Of a stretch of DNA of 64,000 bases, positions 1-8,332 are shown piece by piece. Made by a program: the position numbers and the translations under genes. The stretch is taken from NCBI GenBank assembly GCA_004173475.1, contig SEBU01000005.1:124001-188000 (forward strand). Reading direction: 5' to 3'. The notes under the pieces are model-generated. The model saw only the letters and a program-made list of their open reading frames with translations. It searched no databases and was not told where the DNA came from. This DNA is from Gammaproteobacteria bacterium (GTDB lineage: Bacteria; Pseudomonadota; Gammaproteobacteria; Pseudomonadales; Cellvibrionaceae). Within the stretch, counting starts at the first letter, position 1, and each line of letters begins with the position of its first letter.

Positions 1-90
1 GTTTTCCGTCGCAACTCAATCAGCGGTCGAGTAGAAGTTGTTACCAACAAAAGTGCATTGCAGTTAAACAGCGCACTGCATAAAAATTAA
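1..90 (+). CDS. C-terminal end of an unrecognised protein (partial)
   Basis: Frame 1 is open from the window edge to a TAA at 88-90 and gives the last 29 residues of a protein, ending in SALHKN. No motif can be recognised in so short a tail. The gene starts outside the window. A hairpin follows 14 bp after the stop, which supports this being a real gene end. Confidence 0.5.
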   Translation, partial: VFRRNSISGRVEVVTNKSALQLNSALHKN

Positions 91-103
91 TTATCCATCG
101 TTT

Positions 104-138
104 ATATTGAGCTTGTCGCACTTCGACAAGCTCAATAT
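104..138. repeat. Hairpin with 15-bp perfect stem, repeat-like or terminator
   Basis: ATATTGAGCTTGTCG (104-118) is perfectly complementary to 124-138 across a 5-base loop. It lies just after the stop of the upstream gene but has no T-run on either side. The core GAGCTTGTCG/CGACAAGCTC resembles small dispersed palindromes found between genes in many proteobacteria. It could end transcription or be a REP-like repeat. Confidence 0.6.
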
Positions 139-192
139 GAATGTAAGAAATTTTATTTATTATTCTTAATACATTTAAGCGAGATAAAAATT

Positions 193-897
193 ATGGGCGC
201 TCAATGGAAAGCAAAAGGTCGCGAAGCTGCCGCAAGTGCAAAAGGTAAATTGTTTACCAAACTCACCAAAGAAATCATGATTGCCGCCCGCAACGGCGCA
301 GACCCGGACATGAACCCTCGTTTACGTCTCGCCATTGTGCAAGCCAAAAAAGCCTCCATGACACGTGAGACTCTTGAACGCGCCATTAAAAAAGGTTCAG
401 GCCAATTAGACGGCGGCATCAGTTACGAAAAATTAACTTACGAAGGTTTTGCACCGCATCAAGTACCAGTCATTGTTGAATGCTTAACTGACAATGTTAA
501 CCGTACCATCTCAAATATTCGTGGACTATTTCGCAAAGGTCAACTGGGTGCATCGGGCTCCGTGTCATGGGATTTCGAACACGTGGGAATGATAGAAGCA
601 ACACCTGCAAATAAAGATGCCGACCCCGAAATGGCCGCCATCGAAGCCGGCGCACAAGATTTCGAAACCGATGAAGAAGGCACAACACTTTTCATCACCG
701 ACATCACCGATTTAGACGTAGTACAAAAAGCCTTACCTGCACAAGGCTTTACCGTAGAATCCGCAAAAATTGGGTACCGACCTAAGAATCCCGTGAGTTT
801 ATCCGGAGAAGCATTGGAAGAAGTTGAAGCATTTTTAGCGGCGATTGATGATGACGATGATGTGCATGAAGTTTATGTGGGGTTGGCGGGGGAATAA
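193..897 (+). CDS. yebC: YebC/PmpR-family (TACO1-like) protein
   Basis: The 234-aa product has the typical start [13 protein letters not shown] and the family motifs [27 protein letters not shown] and GSVSWDF, and ends in an acidic patch ([13 protein letters not shown]). Proteins of this family are cytoplasmic. They were first described as DNA-binding regulators and have more recently been linked to translation of difficult sequences such as proline runs. The N-terminus is closer to the YeeN-like subgroup than to the ruvC-linked YebC, and there are no ruvABC genes beside it. It appears to be transcribed alone: an intrinsic terminator follows within 5 bp of the stop. Confidence 0.9.
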   Translation: MGAQWKAKGREAAASAKGKLFTKLTKEIMIAARNGADPDMNPRLRLAIVQAKKASMTRETLERAIKKGSGQLDGGISYEKLTYEGFAPHQVPVIVECLTDNVNRTISNIRGLFRKGQLGASGSVSWDFEHVGMIEATPANKDADPEMAAIEAGAQDFETDEEGTTLFITDITDLDVVQKALPAQGFTVESAKIGYRPKNPVSLSGEALEEVEAFLAAIDDDDDVHEVYVGLAGE

Positions 898-900
898 AAT

Positions 901-930
901 AAAAAGGCCAACGCGAGTTTGGCCTTTTAT
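901..930. terminator. Intrinsic terminator after the YebC-family gene
   Basis: AAAAGGCCAA is complementary to TTGGCCTTTT across a CGCGAG loop. The A-tract on one side and T-tract on the other let it work in both directions, so it may also serve the convergent Gly-rich gene that ends at 948. Confidence 0.8.
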
Positions 931-947
931 TGAAACTAAATTCATGT

Positions 948-1886
948 TTAAGAGATAAAGCTTCCAGATTTAGCTACGCCTAACTGAATAACAGCGGCCA
1001 GCTTTAAGTTTTTTACGAGATTTGCCCCATCTGCTCCTCTTAACCCCTGGCTCCCAACAGCACCAGTTGTTCCTATGGGGCCTTGATCACCTGTTTTTCC
1101 ACCACCACAAAATTTACTACCATGCCCCCCAGGACCGCCGTTACCACCTGCACCGCCTGCGCCCGGATTCCCACCTATCCCACCAGCACCTCCGCTACTA
1201 ATAAATGAATACTGCACTTGGTCTAACGGCTGATCACCAATTGTTAATACTTCTAAGAAACCGCCTGCGCCACCGACACCACCATCTCCACCGTTTCCGC
1301 CTGGCATACCTGTGGCACCTTGAGCTCCTTTCCCGCCACCCCTTTCACAATAAAGATATCCGTCACGAGCATCTGGCCCCCTATCCCCTCTAGCACCTTC
1401 CGCCCCAACGACACCATTACCACCATTTCCCCCATTCTGACCGGAAAGATCTATTGTAAGAACGCCAAGAAATTCCTGGATACAAATTACCGTAACTTTG
1501 CCCCCATGATCACCTGGAGCTCCTGCCGATCCAGATTCACCTAAATTGACTCCGTTGTCGCCATTATCTGCTTTCGCGTTTTGAGGAAACGAAAGGATTT
1601 TTCCATTTTCAGATTTAAATTTATTCACAATAATCGTTAAAAGATTTCCATTTGTAATAATCCTTGCTCCGTTTTTCAAAATAATCGAATCTAGTGCAAC
1701 AAAAGTCGAGGTATTAGAGCCGAAAGCGGGACTACCGATTATCCATTCACCGCCATCTAACTCCATAGTTCCACCCTCCTCTAACCTGACATTAAAGTCG
1801 TTTTCTGAGGTTCCTAGCATAATTGGCTTTTTTATTTCCGTCGGAATCATTTCATTCGTAACTTGAACATTTTGAAAGCTTGCCAT
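948..1886 (-). CDS. Gly-rich collagen-like protein, function unknown
   Basis: The product is 312 aa from the chosen ATG, which has GGAGAG about 6 bases upstream; a longer frame opens at 1898 without a better site. The first ~110 residues look like a beta-rich domain (GGTMELDGGEWIIGSPAF). Residues ~110-290 are dominated by GxxG and GxGG tracts such as GGNGGNGVVGAEGARGDRG and GGAGGIGGNPGAGGAGGNGG, broken by short hydrophobic beta-like strands (VTVICIQEFLGVLTIDL). There is no signal peptide or membrane segment. The pattern suggests a fibrous or collagen-like structural or surface protein. It is not assigned to a known family. The flanking region is AT-rich, as if acquired. Confidence 0.65.
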   Translation of the reverse strand: MASFQNVQVTNEMIPTEIKKPIMLGTSENDFNVRLEEGGTMELDGGEWIIGSPAFGSNTSTFVALDSIILKNGARIITNGNLLTIIVNKFKSENGKILSFPQNAKADNGDNGVNLGESGSAGAPGDHGGKVTVICIQEFLGVLTIDLSGQNGGNGGNGVVGAEGARGDRGPDARDGYLYCERGGGKGAQGATGMPGGNGGDGGVGGAGGFLEVLTIGDQPLDQVQYSFISSGGAGGIGGNPGAGGAGGNGGPGGHGSKFCGGGKTGDQGPIGTTGAVGSQGLRGADGANLVKNLKLAAVIQLGVAKSGSFIS

Positions 1887-2383
1887 AATTCTCTCCAACC
1901 GTTATGTTTCAAAAATAAATAAATTTAGAAAAATTAAAACAGGTTCGTTATGACAATAAAATCGGGATCATTTAATTGTCTTATTAAAATCACTCATGCC
2001 AATTATTCGCACGCTAATAAACTTACACCCCCTTCAAATGGGTGGTACTTTCATTAAATTTCCTTATATAAAAATACAGTAATTTCAGGACCAAATATTA
2101 TTACGCGCGTATACTTAGCTCATACTGAATCAGCTCAATTGTTTGATTTACTAATTCTGGAAATCGATAAAATAGAATACTATTGATGAAATTCATATAT
2201 TTTTAATGACAATTTGTTAGCTTATGTAAAAGCATCCGCAGAAAATATGAGACTATGAGACCAACCGTTAACAGAGCTCAAAGTCTTCGTGGCGGCATTA
2301 ATGACGCGCCTTTGGTTGATGTGATTGAATGTGAAATTAATTAAAAAACTAAAAGTATTTTTTTTGTTTAAAAAATTAATATT
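1887..2383. other. AT-rich intergenic region with one regulatory-motif copy
   Basis: About 500 bp without a convincing gene. At 2035-2061 it carries CAAATGGGTGGTACTTTC followed by AATTT-like sequence, closely matching the promoter region of the LuxR-type gene at 3460. A 29-codon plus-strand frame (ATG 2255, TAA 2342-2344) has no ribosome-binding site and no recognised similarity; it may be a remnant. Nothing else was identified. Confidence 0.5.
2035..2061 (+). promoter_or_regulatory. Copy 1 of the CATTTGGGT-type promoter motif
   Basis: CAAATGGGTGGTACTTTCA followed by TTAAATTT aligns with 3387-3413 over the whole 27 bp with about seven differences. The similarity continues into a TATATAAAAAT stretch resembling a -10 element. 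No intact plus-strand gene lies downstream, so it may be an orphan promoter of a lost gene or drive a short RNA. Confidence 0.4.
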
Positions 2384-3196
2384 TCATTTTTTCCCTGTTT
2401 CAGTTGCTATTTTTATTTTCAACCCTACATATGTTGCTTGATCACTAACTTTATTCAAGGATTCGTCACTTGAAAATCCTATAGCTCTTCCAAGCTCAAA
2501 ACTGCAAGACGACCCATTGCTCCCCAATGCATATTCGAATTGGAAGCCAAGACTAGCAAGCACTACGGGAGCACCCGTTGCTTTTTCCGCATCGTCTGAT
2601 TTTGCAGGAGCACTAATTCCAACACCTAGCGCTGGCCCCCAGGATATAGAATCGTAAAATTGTGAGCGACCAAATCTAAGAGGTACATATATGGATACAA
2701 AATCAATATTCGCATTTAGGTTTCCATCATTGAACATATCTAACTTATCGTCTGCATCCCCACTGTCAAAATAGACTCTCGCTGCCGGGCTAAAAAAAGT
2801 TATTTTAGGGCAAAAATGTAAAGTTCTATAATCGTGTGGGCCGCATTTTAAATCAAAGGGGTAATCTAAATCATCCGATTTATAAGTTCTATCACCGTCC
2901 CTTTCAAATCCAATACTTTTATCATATATTTTTGAACTAGATTGCGCTCCTGAAACAAGCACTACTTTTAATTTACTATCCGATGAATTGCTCCTCTGTT
3001 TTATGTAGGTATCCAAATCACTCAATGAACTACCTGCCGAACTAGAGTTAGAGATAACTCTGGCTTCAGAACTGAATGCACTTTCTGTCCGAGATGAATT
3101 TGTTTGTGAGCTAGCAGCGTAGGAATATGTAGCGCTTGTTATGCCACAAAATAGAAAAGTTAAAATTCCTAAATATTTTTTATAAAATACTTTCAT
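2384..3196 (-). CDS. Secreted Ser-rich protein, possible outer-membrane barrel, unknown
   Basis: A 270-aa product with a clear signal peptide (MKVFYKKYLGILTFLFCGIT... ending near SYAA, about residue 28), then a Ser-rich stretch (SSQTNSSRTES, ISNSSSAGSSLSD) and a C-terminal half with alternating hydrophobic strands such as FVSIYVPLRFG, WGPALGVGISAP, LASLGFQFEYALG and YVGLKIKIAT. This resembles a small outer-membrane beta-barrel. GGAGGA lies about 7 bases before the ATG. No family is recognised. It is divergent from the LuxR-type gene at 3460, so the two may share a regulatory region. Confidence 0.65.
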   Translation of the reverse strand: MKVFYKKYLGILTFLFCGITSATYSYAASSQTNSSRTESAFSSEARVISNSSSAGSSLSDLDTYIKQRSNSSDSKLKVVLVSGAQSSSKIYDKSIGFERDGDRTYKSDDLDYPFDLKCGPHDYRTLHFCPKITFFSPAARVYFDSGDADDKLDMFNDGNLNANIDFVSIYVPLRFGRSQFYDSISWGPALGVGISAPAKSDDAEKATGAPVVLASLGFQFEYALGSNGSSCSFELGRAIGFSSDESLNKVSDQATYVGLKIKIATETGKK

Positions 3197-3386
3197 ACAA
3201 ATTTTCCTCCAATGATTTTAAATACCTGCCTCAGCGTATATTTTTGCTATAAACTTCGATACTAATAATGATTCAGCAACTTATCTTTTGAAACAGCAGG
3301 CGCAAACAGCAAAAAAATCCCATCACAATCTTTATCTGAACTCGATACCCTTTAATTTAAATCAATTTACATATTGTTTTCCCCCT

Positions 3387-3424
3387 CATTTGGGTTGTAC
3401 TTTCAGCCAATTTACTCATAGAAT
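3387..3424 (+). promoter_or_regulatory. Promoter and motif copy 2 upstream of the first LuxR-type gene
   Basis: CATTTGGGTTGTACTTTCA at 3387-3405 is a near repeat of 2035-2053. A plausible sigma-70 promoter overlaps it: TTGTAC at 3395-3400 and TAGAAT at 3419-3424 with an 18-base spacer. The motif therefore sits over the -35 region, where a regulator would be expected to act. The -35 match is weak. Confidence 0.4.
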
Positions 3425-3459
3425 AAAAAGCATCGCACCCTCATCGAAGGAAACGGTCT

Positions 3460-4659
3460 ATGGAAAGCTATAAACTCGGCGATTACGAACATAGGATGAT
3501 TGCTGCAATTTATGATGCGGCACTTAACTCAACCAAATGGCGAGCGGTGCTTGCCGATATTTGCCAACACATTGATGCGGATGAAGCTTCCCTATTATTT
3601 TTTGATGGGCAACACATGCAGCGTAATTTCGTTATTACTGCATTTAATCTAGATAACGATAAGTTTGTTGCCGAGCATTTGAAGGATGAAGCTGAGAAAA
3701 TAAAATTACTTTTTAAAGGCTCGCCGTCAGGAAAAGTTTTTACTGCTAATGAAATAGCCGCTAATACGGGTATTAGTTACGAGGATTATGTCGGCGAGCC
3801 CACTAAGATTAATGAGCGAAAGGAATTGCAAGTACGTGTGGGAATTCCCTTACTGCTTGGTGAAATTATCTGCGCTGCAATGGGGTTTCACTGTTTTCAT
3901 AATAGCGCTGCCCTTTCAAAAAATGCGATCGAATTTATTGAGCTGCTAAGCCCACATTTGGTTCGGGCGATGCAAATTCATAATCATATCAGTGTGTTAA
4001 TAGCGGAAAACAATTCGCTGTTAGAGTCTATCGAGCGTGCTAATTTGGCCGTATTATTTCTAGATACGAACTTGCGCATCACCTATACAAGCAAAGAAGC
4101 GCAAAAAACATTGGCAAACCATCCTGCATTAAAAATCAATTCTCATCAACGTTTGCAAGCTTTTATTCATCAAGAACAATTAAATTTGGAAACGCTTCTT
4201 ACCGAATTTTTACGTCATGGTTTTCAAGCAAATCTATTGGCAACTGATGGGATTAGCTTGCCGCTGCAGCACCCCGACAAAACGCACCCATTAAAGCTAT
4301 GTTTTATTCCGCTGAATAAAGCCGGAGTTATTTTAAATAACGATGTTCCGTGCCTCGCGATTTTTTTAACAGACCCTGAGCGTAAACGATTTATTTCCCC
4401 GGTGTATTTGCAGCAGGCTTATAAACTCACTGTGACGGAGGCTCAGCTAGCGCAGCTAATTCTCCAGGGATTAACTATTGCAGACATTTCAGCATTACGA
4501 AGAACGTCACTGGAAACTATTCGCTGGCAGATCAAGCAAATTATGCAAAAGACGCAAACCCACTCGCAAGCCGAGCTAACTCGCCTGCTTATGTTATTGA
4601 GCAACGATTTTAATAACTCAATGCCGCTGAACGATTTAGCAGACACCTCTTTTCAATAA
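3460..4659 (+). CDS. PAS-containing LuxR-type transcriptional regulator
   Basis: The 399-aa product ends in a LuxR-type helix-turn-helix (about 325-385: LTVTEAQLAQLILQGLTIAD, then SLETIRWQIKQIMQKT). A PAS-like segment lies near 185-235 (NLAVLFLDTNLRITYTS). The N-terminal ~170 residues (IYDAALNSTKWRAVLADIC) match the same region of the next gene, so the two are paralogs. There is no CheY-like receiver. AAGGAA lies 8 bases before the ATG. The ligand is unknown. The upstream motif is shared with the following gene, which fits auto- or cross-regulation. Confidence 0.85.
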   Translation: MESYKLGDYEHRMIAAIYDAALNSTKWRAVLADICQHIDADEASLLFFDGQHMQRNFVITAFNLDNDKFVAEHLKDEAEKIKLLFKGSPSGKVFTANEIAANTGISYEDYVGEPTKINERKELQVRVGIPLLLGEIICAAMGFHCFHNSAALSKNAIEFIELLSPHLVRAMQIHNHISVLIAENNSLLESIERANLAVLFLDTNLRITYTSKEAQKTLANHPALKINSHQRLQAFIHQEQLNLETLLTEFLRHGFQANLLATDGISLPLQHPDKTHPLKLCFIPLNKAGVILNNDVPCLAIFLTDPERKRFISPVYLQQAYKLTVTEAQLAQLILQGLTIADISALRRTSLETIRWQIKQIMQKTQTHSQAELTRLLMLLSNDFNNSMPLNDLADTSFQ

Positions 4660-4662
4660 TCC

Positions 4663-4676
4663 CACCCATTTGGGTG
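4663..4676 (+). promoter_or_regulatory. Motif copy 3: CACCCATTTGGGTG palindrome between the two LuxR-type genes
   Basis: CACCCA-TT-TGGGTG is a 12-base inverted repeat around a TT centre. It starts 4 bases after the stop of the first LuxR-type gene and lies about 60 bases before the ATG of the second. The half site TGGGTG matches the other copies. A dyad of this kind suits a dimeric helix-turn-helix regulator. Confidence 0.5.
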
Positions 4677-4735
4677 ATGAAAACTTTACCGGTGCGGTCG
4701 TAGTATTCGTAAACAAAAGAATATTAGGGACTGTT

Positions 4736-5896
4736 ATGGACACTTGCATCGAATCACAGCAAGTGAAGCCTTTTATTTGCGATCTCATCAATCTCATATA
4801 TCAAGCGGCACTTCAACCGCGTTTATGGCCCGAAGCTTTAAGCGACATTCGAATACTTTGTGGTGCGGATCAATGCACGCTATTTTTCTACGATGCACTT
4901 GAACCGAGCCGCTGCCTTGTGAGCGCCGCTCGCGCAGATGAAGAAATTTTAAATCGTTACTTAAAAAATTCTATTAAACAACAAGCATTGGAAATAAACA
5001 CCCGTTTAAAAACCTTGCCCGAAGGCCAGGTTGCCACTGACCAAGATATACGTCGTTTTGCAGGAGAGGAATATTCAGAGATAGTAGGCCCAGATTACAT
5101 GCGTACCTTCTGGCCAAATTTGAGGTTCGAAGCTGGTATTGTATTGTTAAGAGGGGAAACCAGTTGCGCTGGTTTAGGTTTGCAAAATTTCGACAGTTCC
5201 CCCGCGTTACAACCGCAAAATATTAGGCTGCTACAAACATTGTCGCCTCACTTAAACCAGGCTATGCGTCTGCATCAAGAGTTTACAAAATTTAAATATA
5301 TAAATGATGCACTAAGGAGTGTATTAGAACGATCAAAAATCGGTATCATTTTAATAGACGAAAAATCCACGCTTCAATTTATTAATCATAAAGCGAGACT
5401 TTCCATCGAGAAAATGGAAAACCTAAACCAGAGTTTAGTCTTGGAAAAAATTAATAGGGAACATATACAGAAAATAATTGTTCAATCAACTTTAACATTA
5501 GCTTGCCATCCTAAAACTGCGCTCAATAGCGACGATTTAAAAATGGTTTATAAAAACGGCCATTTGAAGATCAAGGGCTATATTCTTCACAGCGACGCTA
5601 AAGAAACGGATGAAAAAATATTTCCCTTCTCTGAGTTTGGTTATTTGTTGCTCATTTGTGATTCAAACCCAACCTGCGAGCTTGGCGAGGGATATCTACA
5701 TTCTGCATACGAAATCACCGCTACTGAGCGGAAGCTAATTTTAGGACTAATCAACGGTGCTACCTTGCGTGACAATGCAGATTCGCAAACTGTGAAACCC
5801 AGCACGATACGTTGGCATTTGAAAAATATTATGCAAAAAACGGCCACTCATTCCCAAACCGAACTGACACGCTTAATGCTTGAGCTTAGAGAATGA
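4736..5896 (+). CDS. PAS-containing LuxR-type transcriptional regulator (paralog)
   Basis: From the ATG at 4736, with AGGGA 6-7 bases upstream, the product is 386 aa. A longer frame starts at 4670 but would run through the CACCCATTTGGGTG dyad. Layout matches the preceding gene: N-terminal conserved domain (LIYQAALQPRLWPEALSDI), central PAS-like part (IGIILIDEKSTLQFINHKA) and C-terminal LuxR-type helix-turn-helix (ITATERKLILGLINGATL, then STIRWHLKNIMQKTATHSQ). The tandem arrangement suggests gene duplication. The signal sensed is unknown. Confidence 0.85.
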   Translation: MDTCIESQQVKPFICDLINLIYQAALQPRLWPEALSDIRILCGADQCTLFFYDALEPSRCLVSAARADEEILNRYLKNSIKQQALEINTRLKTLPEGQVATDQDIRRFAGEEYSEIVGPDYMRTFWPNLRFEAGIVLLRGETSCAGLGLQNFDSSPALQPQNIRLLQTLSPHLNQAMRLHQEFTKFKYINDALRSVLERSKIGIILIDEKSTLQFINHKARLSIEKMENLNQSLVLEKINREHIQKIIVQSTLTLACHPKTALNSDDLKMVYKNGHLKIKGYILHSDAKETDEKIFPFSEFGYLLLICDSNPTCELGEGYLHSAYEITATERKLILGLINGATLRDNADSQTVKPSTIRWHLKNIMQKTATHSQTELTRLMLELRE

Positions 5897-6100
5897 ACGC
5901 TAATAACATTTTATGCGCTCTACAGATCCCTCCACTATTCCTTCCTACGATCGTTAATCTGATTAGCAGCGTAGGATGTCGCATCTTAAATAGACTTTCC
6001 GCAATCGTTTTCAAACCGATAATGTCATTTTAGATGGAAATACACTTGCATGACCTTGAGTTACGCCAGAATTGCCTCGCTTTTCATTGAAACAATTTCT

Positions 6101-6117
6101 CACCCATTAGGCTACTC
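6101..6117 (+). promoter_or_regulatory. Possible motif copy 4 upstream of the two-repeat secreted protein
   Basis: CACCCATTAGGCTACTC matches the first eight bases of the 4663 dyad exactly but only part of its right half. It is 13 bases before the ATG at 6130, just upstream of the AAGGAA ribosome-binding site. A weak match that would place this gene in the same regulon. Confidence 0.25.
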
Positions 6118-6129
6118 AAGGAACAAACA

Positions 6130-6990
6130 ATGAATATTTTAAACAATCTGAAACTACTCACGTATGCATTGCTTATTATGGGCTGCGTGTCGGTTAAAGC
6201 GCATAACGCCAATGATAATAGAAAAGACTTTTTGACCATTGATATCCCGCGAACCCTTGCAGGCATGGAAATGGTGTTACAAATTGAAAAAACAGCGACT
6301 AATTTCTTGAGTGGGTATCCCTACAAAGGAGCAGTTGTTAAACATTATAATAAGGATGGGAAATTTACAGCCCAAGGTACGGCCACAATGCAGGGCGCAG
6401 TGCCTGATAACCAACAGGCCTATTTCGGTACGTACAAATATCAACGCACCGGAACTAATACGGCAGTAGAAAAATCCATTAATACCTCGATTAATAACAC
6501 GCCCTTCGTTGTGAAATATACTTTTGAAACAGATAGCAGTGGGAAATGGGAAGAAGATTTCGGTGGAGGAGAATTGAAAATGTCAGGTAGCTTTACAATC
6601 GTTCCTTCAAACTTACCGCCGGGACAACATTTGGCACCTGAGACGAAAGCAGATGTAAGCGTTGCATTAATTATTAAATCGACAAAGTCAGATTTACCTG
6701 CGGATGTTTATCCAACAGCAGGATTGGTGTTACAAACCTACTCGCAAGATGGCACCTTAGTATTAAAAGGTTTTGGCCCAAGTTCCGTCAACTCAACCGG
6801 TACTTACAAGTACACGAAAATATCGGCTAACACCGCAGTGGAGGAAGTAACCCAAGTTAGTGACTATTTCACTTTCCCTTATACAATGGTCTATACCTTT
6901 GAAACACCAACTTCTGGAAAGTGGTTTCAAAATTTCGGTGATAATTTAATCAAGTTTTCGGGTGCCTTCGATATTTTTCCATGCAAATAA
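6130..6990 (+). CDS. Secreted protein of two tandem related domains, function unknown
   Basis: The 286-aa product has an N-terminal export signal with a lipobox-like IMGC around residue 19; cleavage after VKA at about 25 is an alternative, so lipoprotein status is uncertain. The mature part contains two related ~110-residue units. Matching segments are GTYKYQRTGTNTAVEKS with YTFETDSSGKW, and GTYKYTKISANTAVEEV with YTFETPTSGKW, each ending near SGxFxIxP. The fold looks beta-rich. AAGGAA precedes the ATG. It lies between the LuxR-type pair and an AraC-type gene, all on the same strand, so control by one of them is plausible but not shown. Confidence 0.7.
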   Translation: MNILNNLKLLTYALLIMGCVSVKAHNANDNRKDFLTIDIPRTLAGMEMVLQIEKTATNFLSGYPYKGAVVKHYNKDGKFTAQGTATMQGAVPDNQQAYFGTYKYQRTGTNTAVEKSINTSINNTPFVVKYTFETDSSGKWEEDFGGGELKMSGSFTIVPSNLPPGQHLAPETKADVSVALIIKSTKSDLPADVYPTAGLVLQTYSQDGTLVLKGFGPSSVNSTGTYKYTKISANTAVEEVTQVSDYFTFPYTMVYTFETPTSGKWFQNFGDNLIKFSGAFDIFPCK

Positions 6991-7063
6991 GTAACAAAGT
7001 AAATTTCCGAGGTCGTAGCTGAGCTGTAACGACCTTCAACTTCACTTCCAGTTTGCGATCCTA

Positions 7064-8143
7064 ATGAACATTGAAGTACTAAAATTTTGGTTTATATTTT
7101 CTTTCAGTTTGGGTTGCTGGACCTGCGTTAATTTAATAGTGAGCCGTCGCGGCGATAAACGCGTCAAATATACGCTGCTTAGTTTAATTTTTTTGTTGCT
7201 AGCGCCGCCGTTTAATGCCTATGTCAATTTGGTGAGTGATGAGTCGGTACGCTGGTTGACCGTGGCAAGCCAGAAACTTACCTGGGCATACGGGCCCGTT
7301 ATGGTAGCTATTATTCAGCATATTTTACTAAAACCAATTAGCCGCCTCAGCTATTCAATTCAAGCATTGCCACTTCTATTGGTAAGTATCCACGACATTT
7401 TAAATTTGCAGTGGTTAGGTGATCGAGTAATCATTTTCCTTTTATTCACCCACGTTTTTTCCTATCTAGCATGTGCAGCCTGGCTGCTAAAATCTGAGCG
7501 GTCACGCGTTCTAAAAATAACAACGCGATTCAAAAACACTTCCTATTATTGGCTAATTTTTGTGGTGGCAGGTTTATTTCTAGTAATGCTAACGGATCTA
7601 ACAATAGTTACATCGGTAATGTTAGGACATCTGCCTTCGCTTACAGCCTTGGCAATTATTGGCAGCGTTATTGCGGTACTCATCGATTGCATTGCATTAT
7701 TCTCGATTTACCAACCTGAGATATTTGTTCATGAAATAGATCAGCAAGAAGAACATACCACAGCTGAAAAACCACAGCTACGCTCCATAGAACTGAGCCC
7801 CGAGGCGGCAAGACAATTAGATGAACAATTGGACGCTCTTATTGAAACCCATAAACCTTATTTAGACGAAGACATATCACTGCCAAAGCTCGCGTCACTA
7901 TTGGGGGTTACTAGCCATCAGCTCTCCGAATTATTAAATATTCATAAATCGACAAATTTTTATGATTTTTTAAACGGTCTCCGCTATCAAGAATCGCTAC
8001 GCCTGCTTTTGAATAACGATGACGAACTCACCATAGCGGATATCGCTTACCGCTCAGGTTTTAACAACCGCAACAGTTTTTATAAAGTTTTTAAGGAAAA
8101 AACAGGCGTTACACCGACTCAATATAAACGTAACAATGTTTAA
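7064..8143 (+). CDS. AraC-family regulator with a membrane-spanning N-terminus
   Basis: The 359-aa product has about seven hydrophobic segments within residues 1-215 (FWFIFSFSLGCWTCVNLIV is the first) and a C-terminal AraC-type double helix-turn-helix at about 255-358, with ISLPKLASLLGVTSHQLSEL in the first and LTIADIAYRSGFNNRNSFYK plus TGVTPTQYK in the second. This is a one-component regulator anchored in the inner membrane that probably senses something in the membrane or periplasm. No strong ribosome-binding site is visible before the ATG. The target is unknown; neighbours are the two-repeat secreted protein and the hsp20 gene. Confidence 0.85.
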   Translation: MNIEVLKFWFIFSFSLGCWTCVNLIVSRRGDKRVKYTLLSLIFLLLAPPFNAYVNLVSDESVRWLTVASQKLTWAYGPVMVAIIQHILLKPISRLSYSIQALPLLLVSIHDILNLQWLGDRVIIFLLFTHVFSYLACAAWLLKSERSRVLKITTRFKNTSYYWLIFVVAGLFLVMLTDLTIVTSVMLGHLPSLTALAIIGSVIAVLIDCIALFSIYQPEIFVHEIDQQEEHTTAEKPQLRSIELSPEAARQLDEQLDALIETHKPYLDEDISLPKLASLLGVTSHQLSELLNIHKSTNFYDFLNGLRYQESLRLLLNNDDELTIADIAYRSGFNNRNSFYKVFKEKTGVTPTQYKRNNV

Positions 8144-8223
8144 AAATGCTCCGCTGACATTAATCCTAAAAAACAAATTTTATTGCGCTCTTCATTAGTA
8201 TAGAAAATTTCAATAAAAATATT

Positions 8224-8251
8224 GTTGAAAAAACACAGTGCGCCTCCAGAT
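8224..8251 (+). promoter_or_regulatory. Probable sigma-32 (heat-shock) promoter of hsp20
   Basis: GTTGAAA (8224-8230) and CTCCAGAT (8244-8251) are separated by 13 bases. They resemble the sigma-32 consensus CTTGAAA and CCCCATNT with spacing in the accepted range. The position about 80 bases upstream of an Hsp20 start codon agrees with this. Confidence 0.5.
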
Positions 8252-8312
8252 GAGAATTGTGTAATGAGAGTCTTTAAAGATCTCGCTACATAATTTGGTT
8301 GAGTAAATTTTA

Positions 8313-8325
8313 TCGCTTCTTAGGA
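8313..8325 (+). promoter_or_regulatory. ROSE-like RNA thermometer covering the hsp20 ribosome-binding site
   Basis: In the leader, UCGCU (8313-8317) can pair with AGGA (8322-8325) of the Shine-Dalgarno sequence across a UCUU loop, leaving the G unpaired. This is the arrangement of the UYGCU motif in ROSE thermometers that mask small heat-shock gene start sites at low temperature. Flanking U- and A-rich bases could extend the stem weakly. Confidence 0.5.
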
Positions 8326-8332
8326 GGATATT

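Noticed and set aside
2255-2344. 29-codon plus-strand frame
   Set aside because: No ribosome-binding site and no recognised similarity; mentioned only as a possible remnant.
3288-3473. 61-codon plus-strand ORF upstream of the first LuxR-type gene
   Set aside because: It covers the promoter and ribosome-binding site of the next gene, starts with no ribosome-binding site, and looks like noncoding sequence.
4670-4735. Upstream extension of the second LuxR-type gene
   Set aside because: It would start inside the CACCCATTTGGGTG dyad and has no ribosome-binding site; the ATG at 4736 does.
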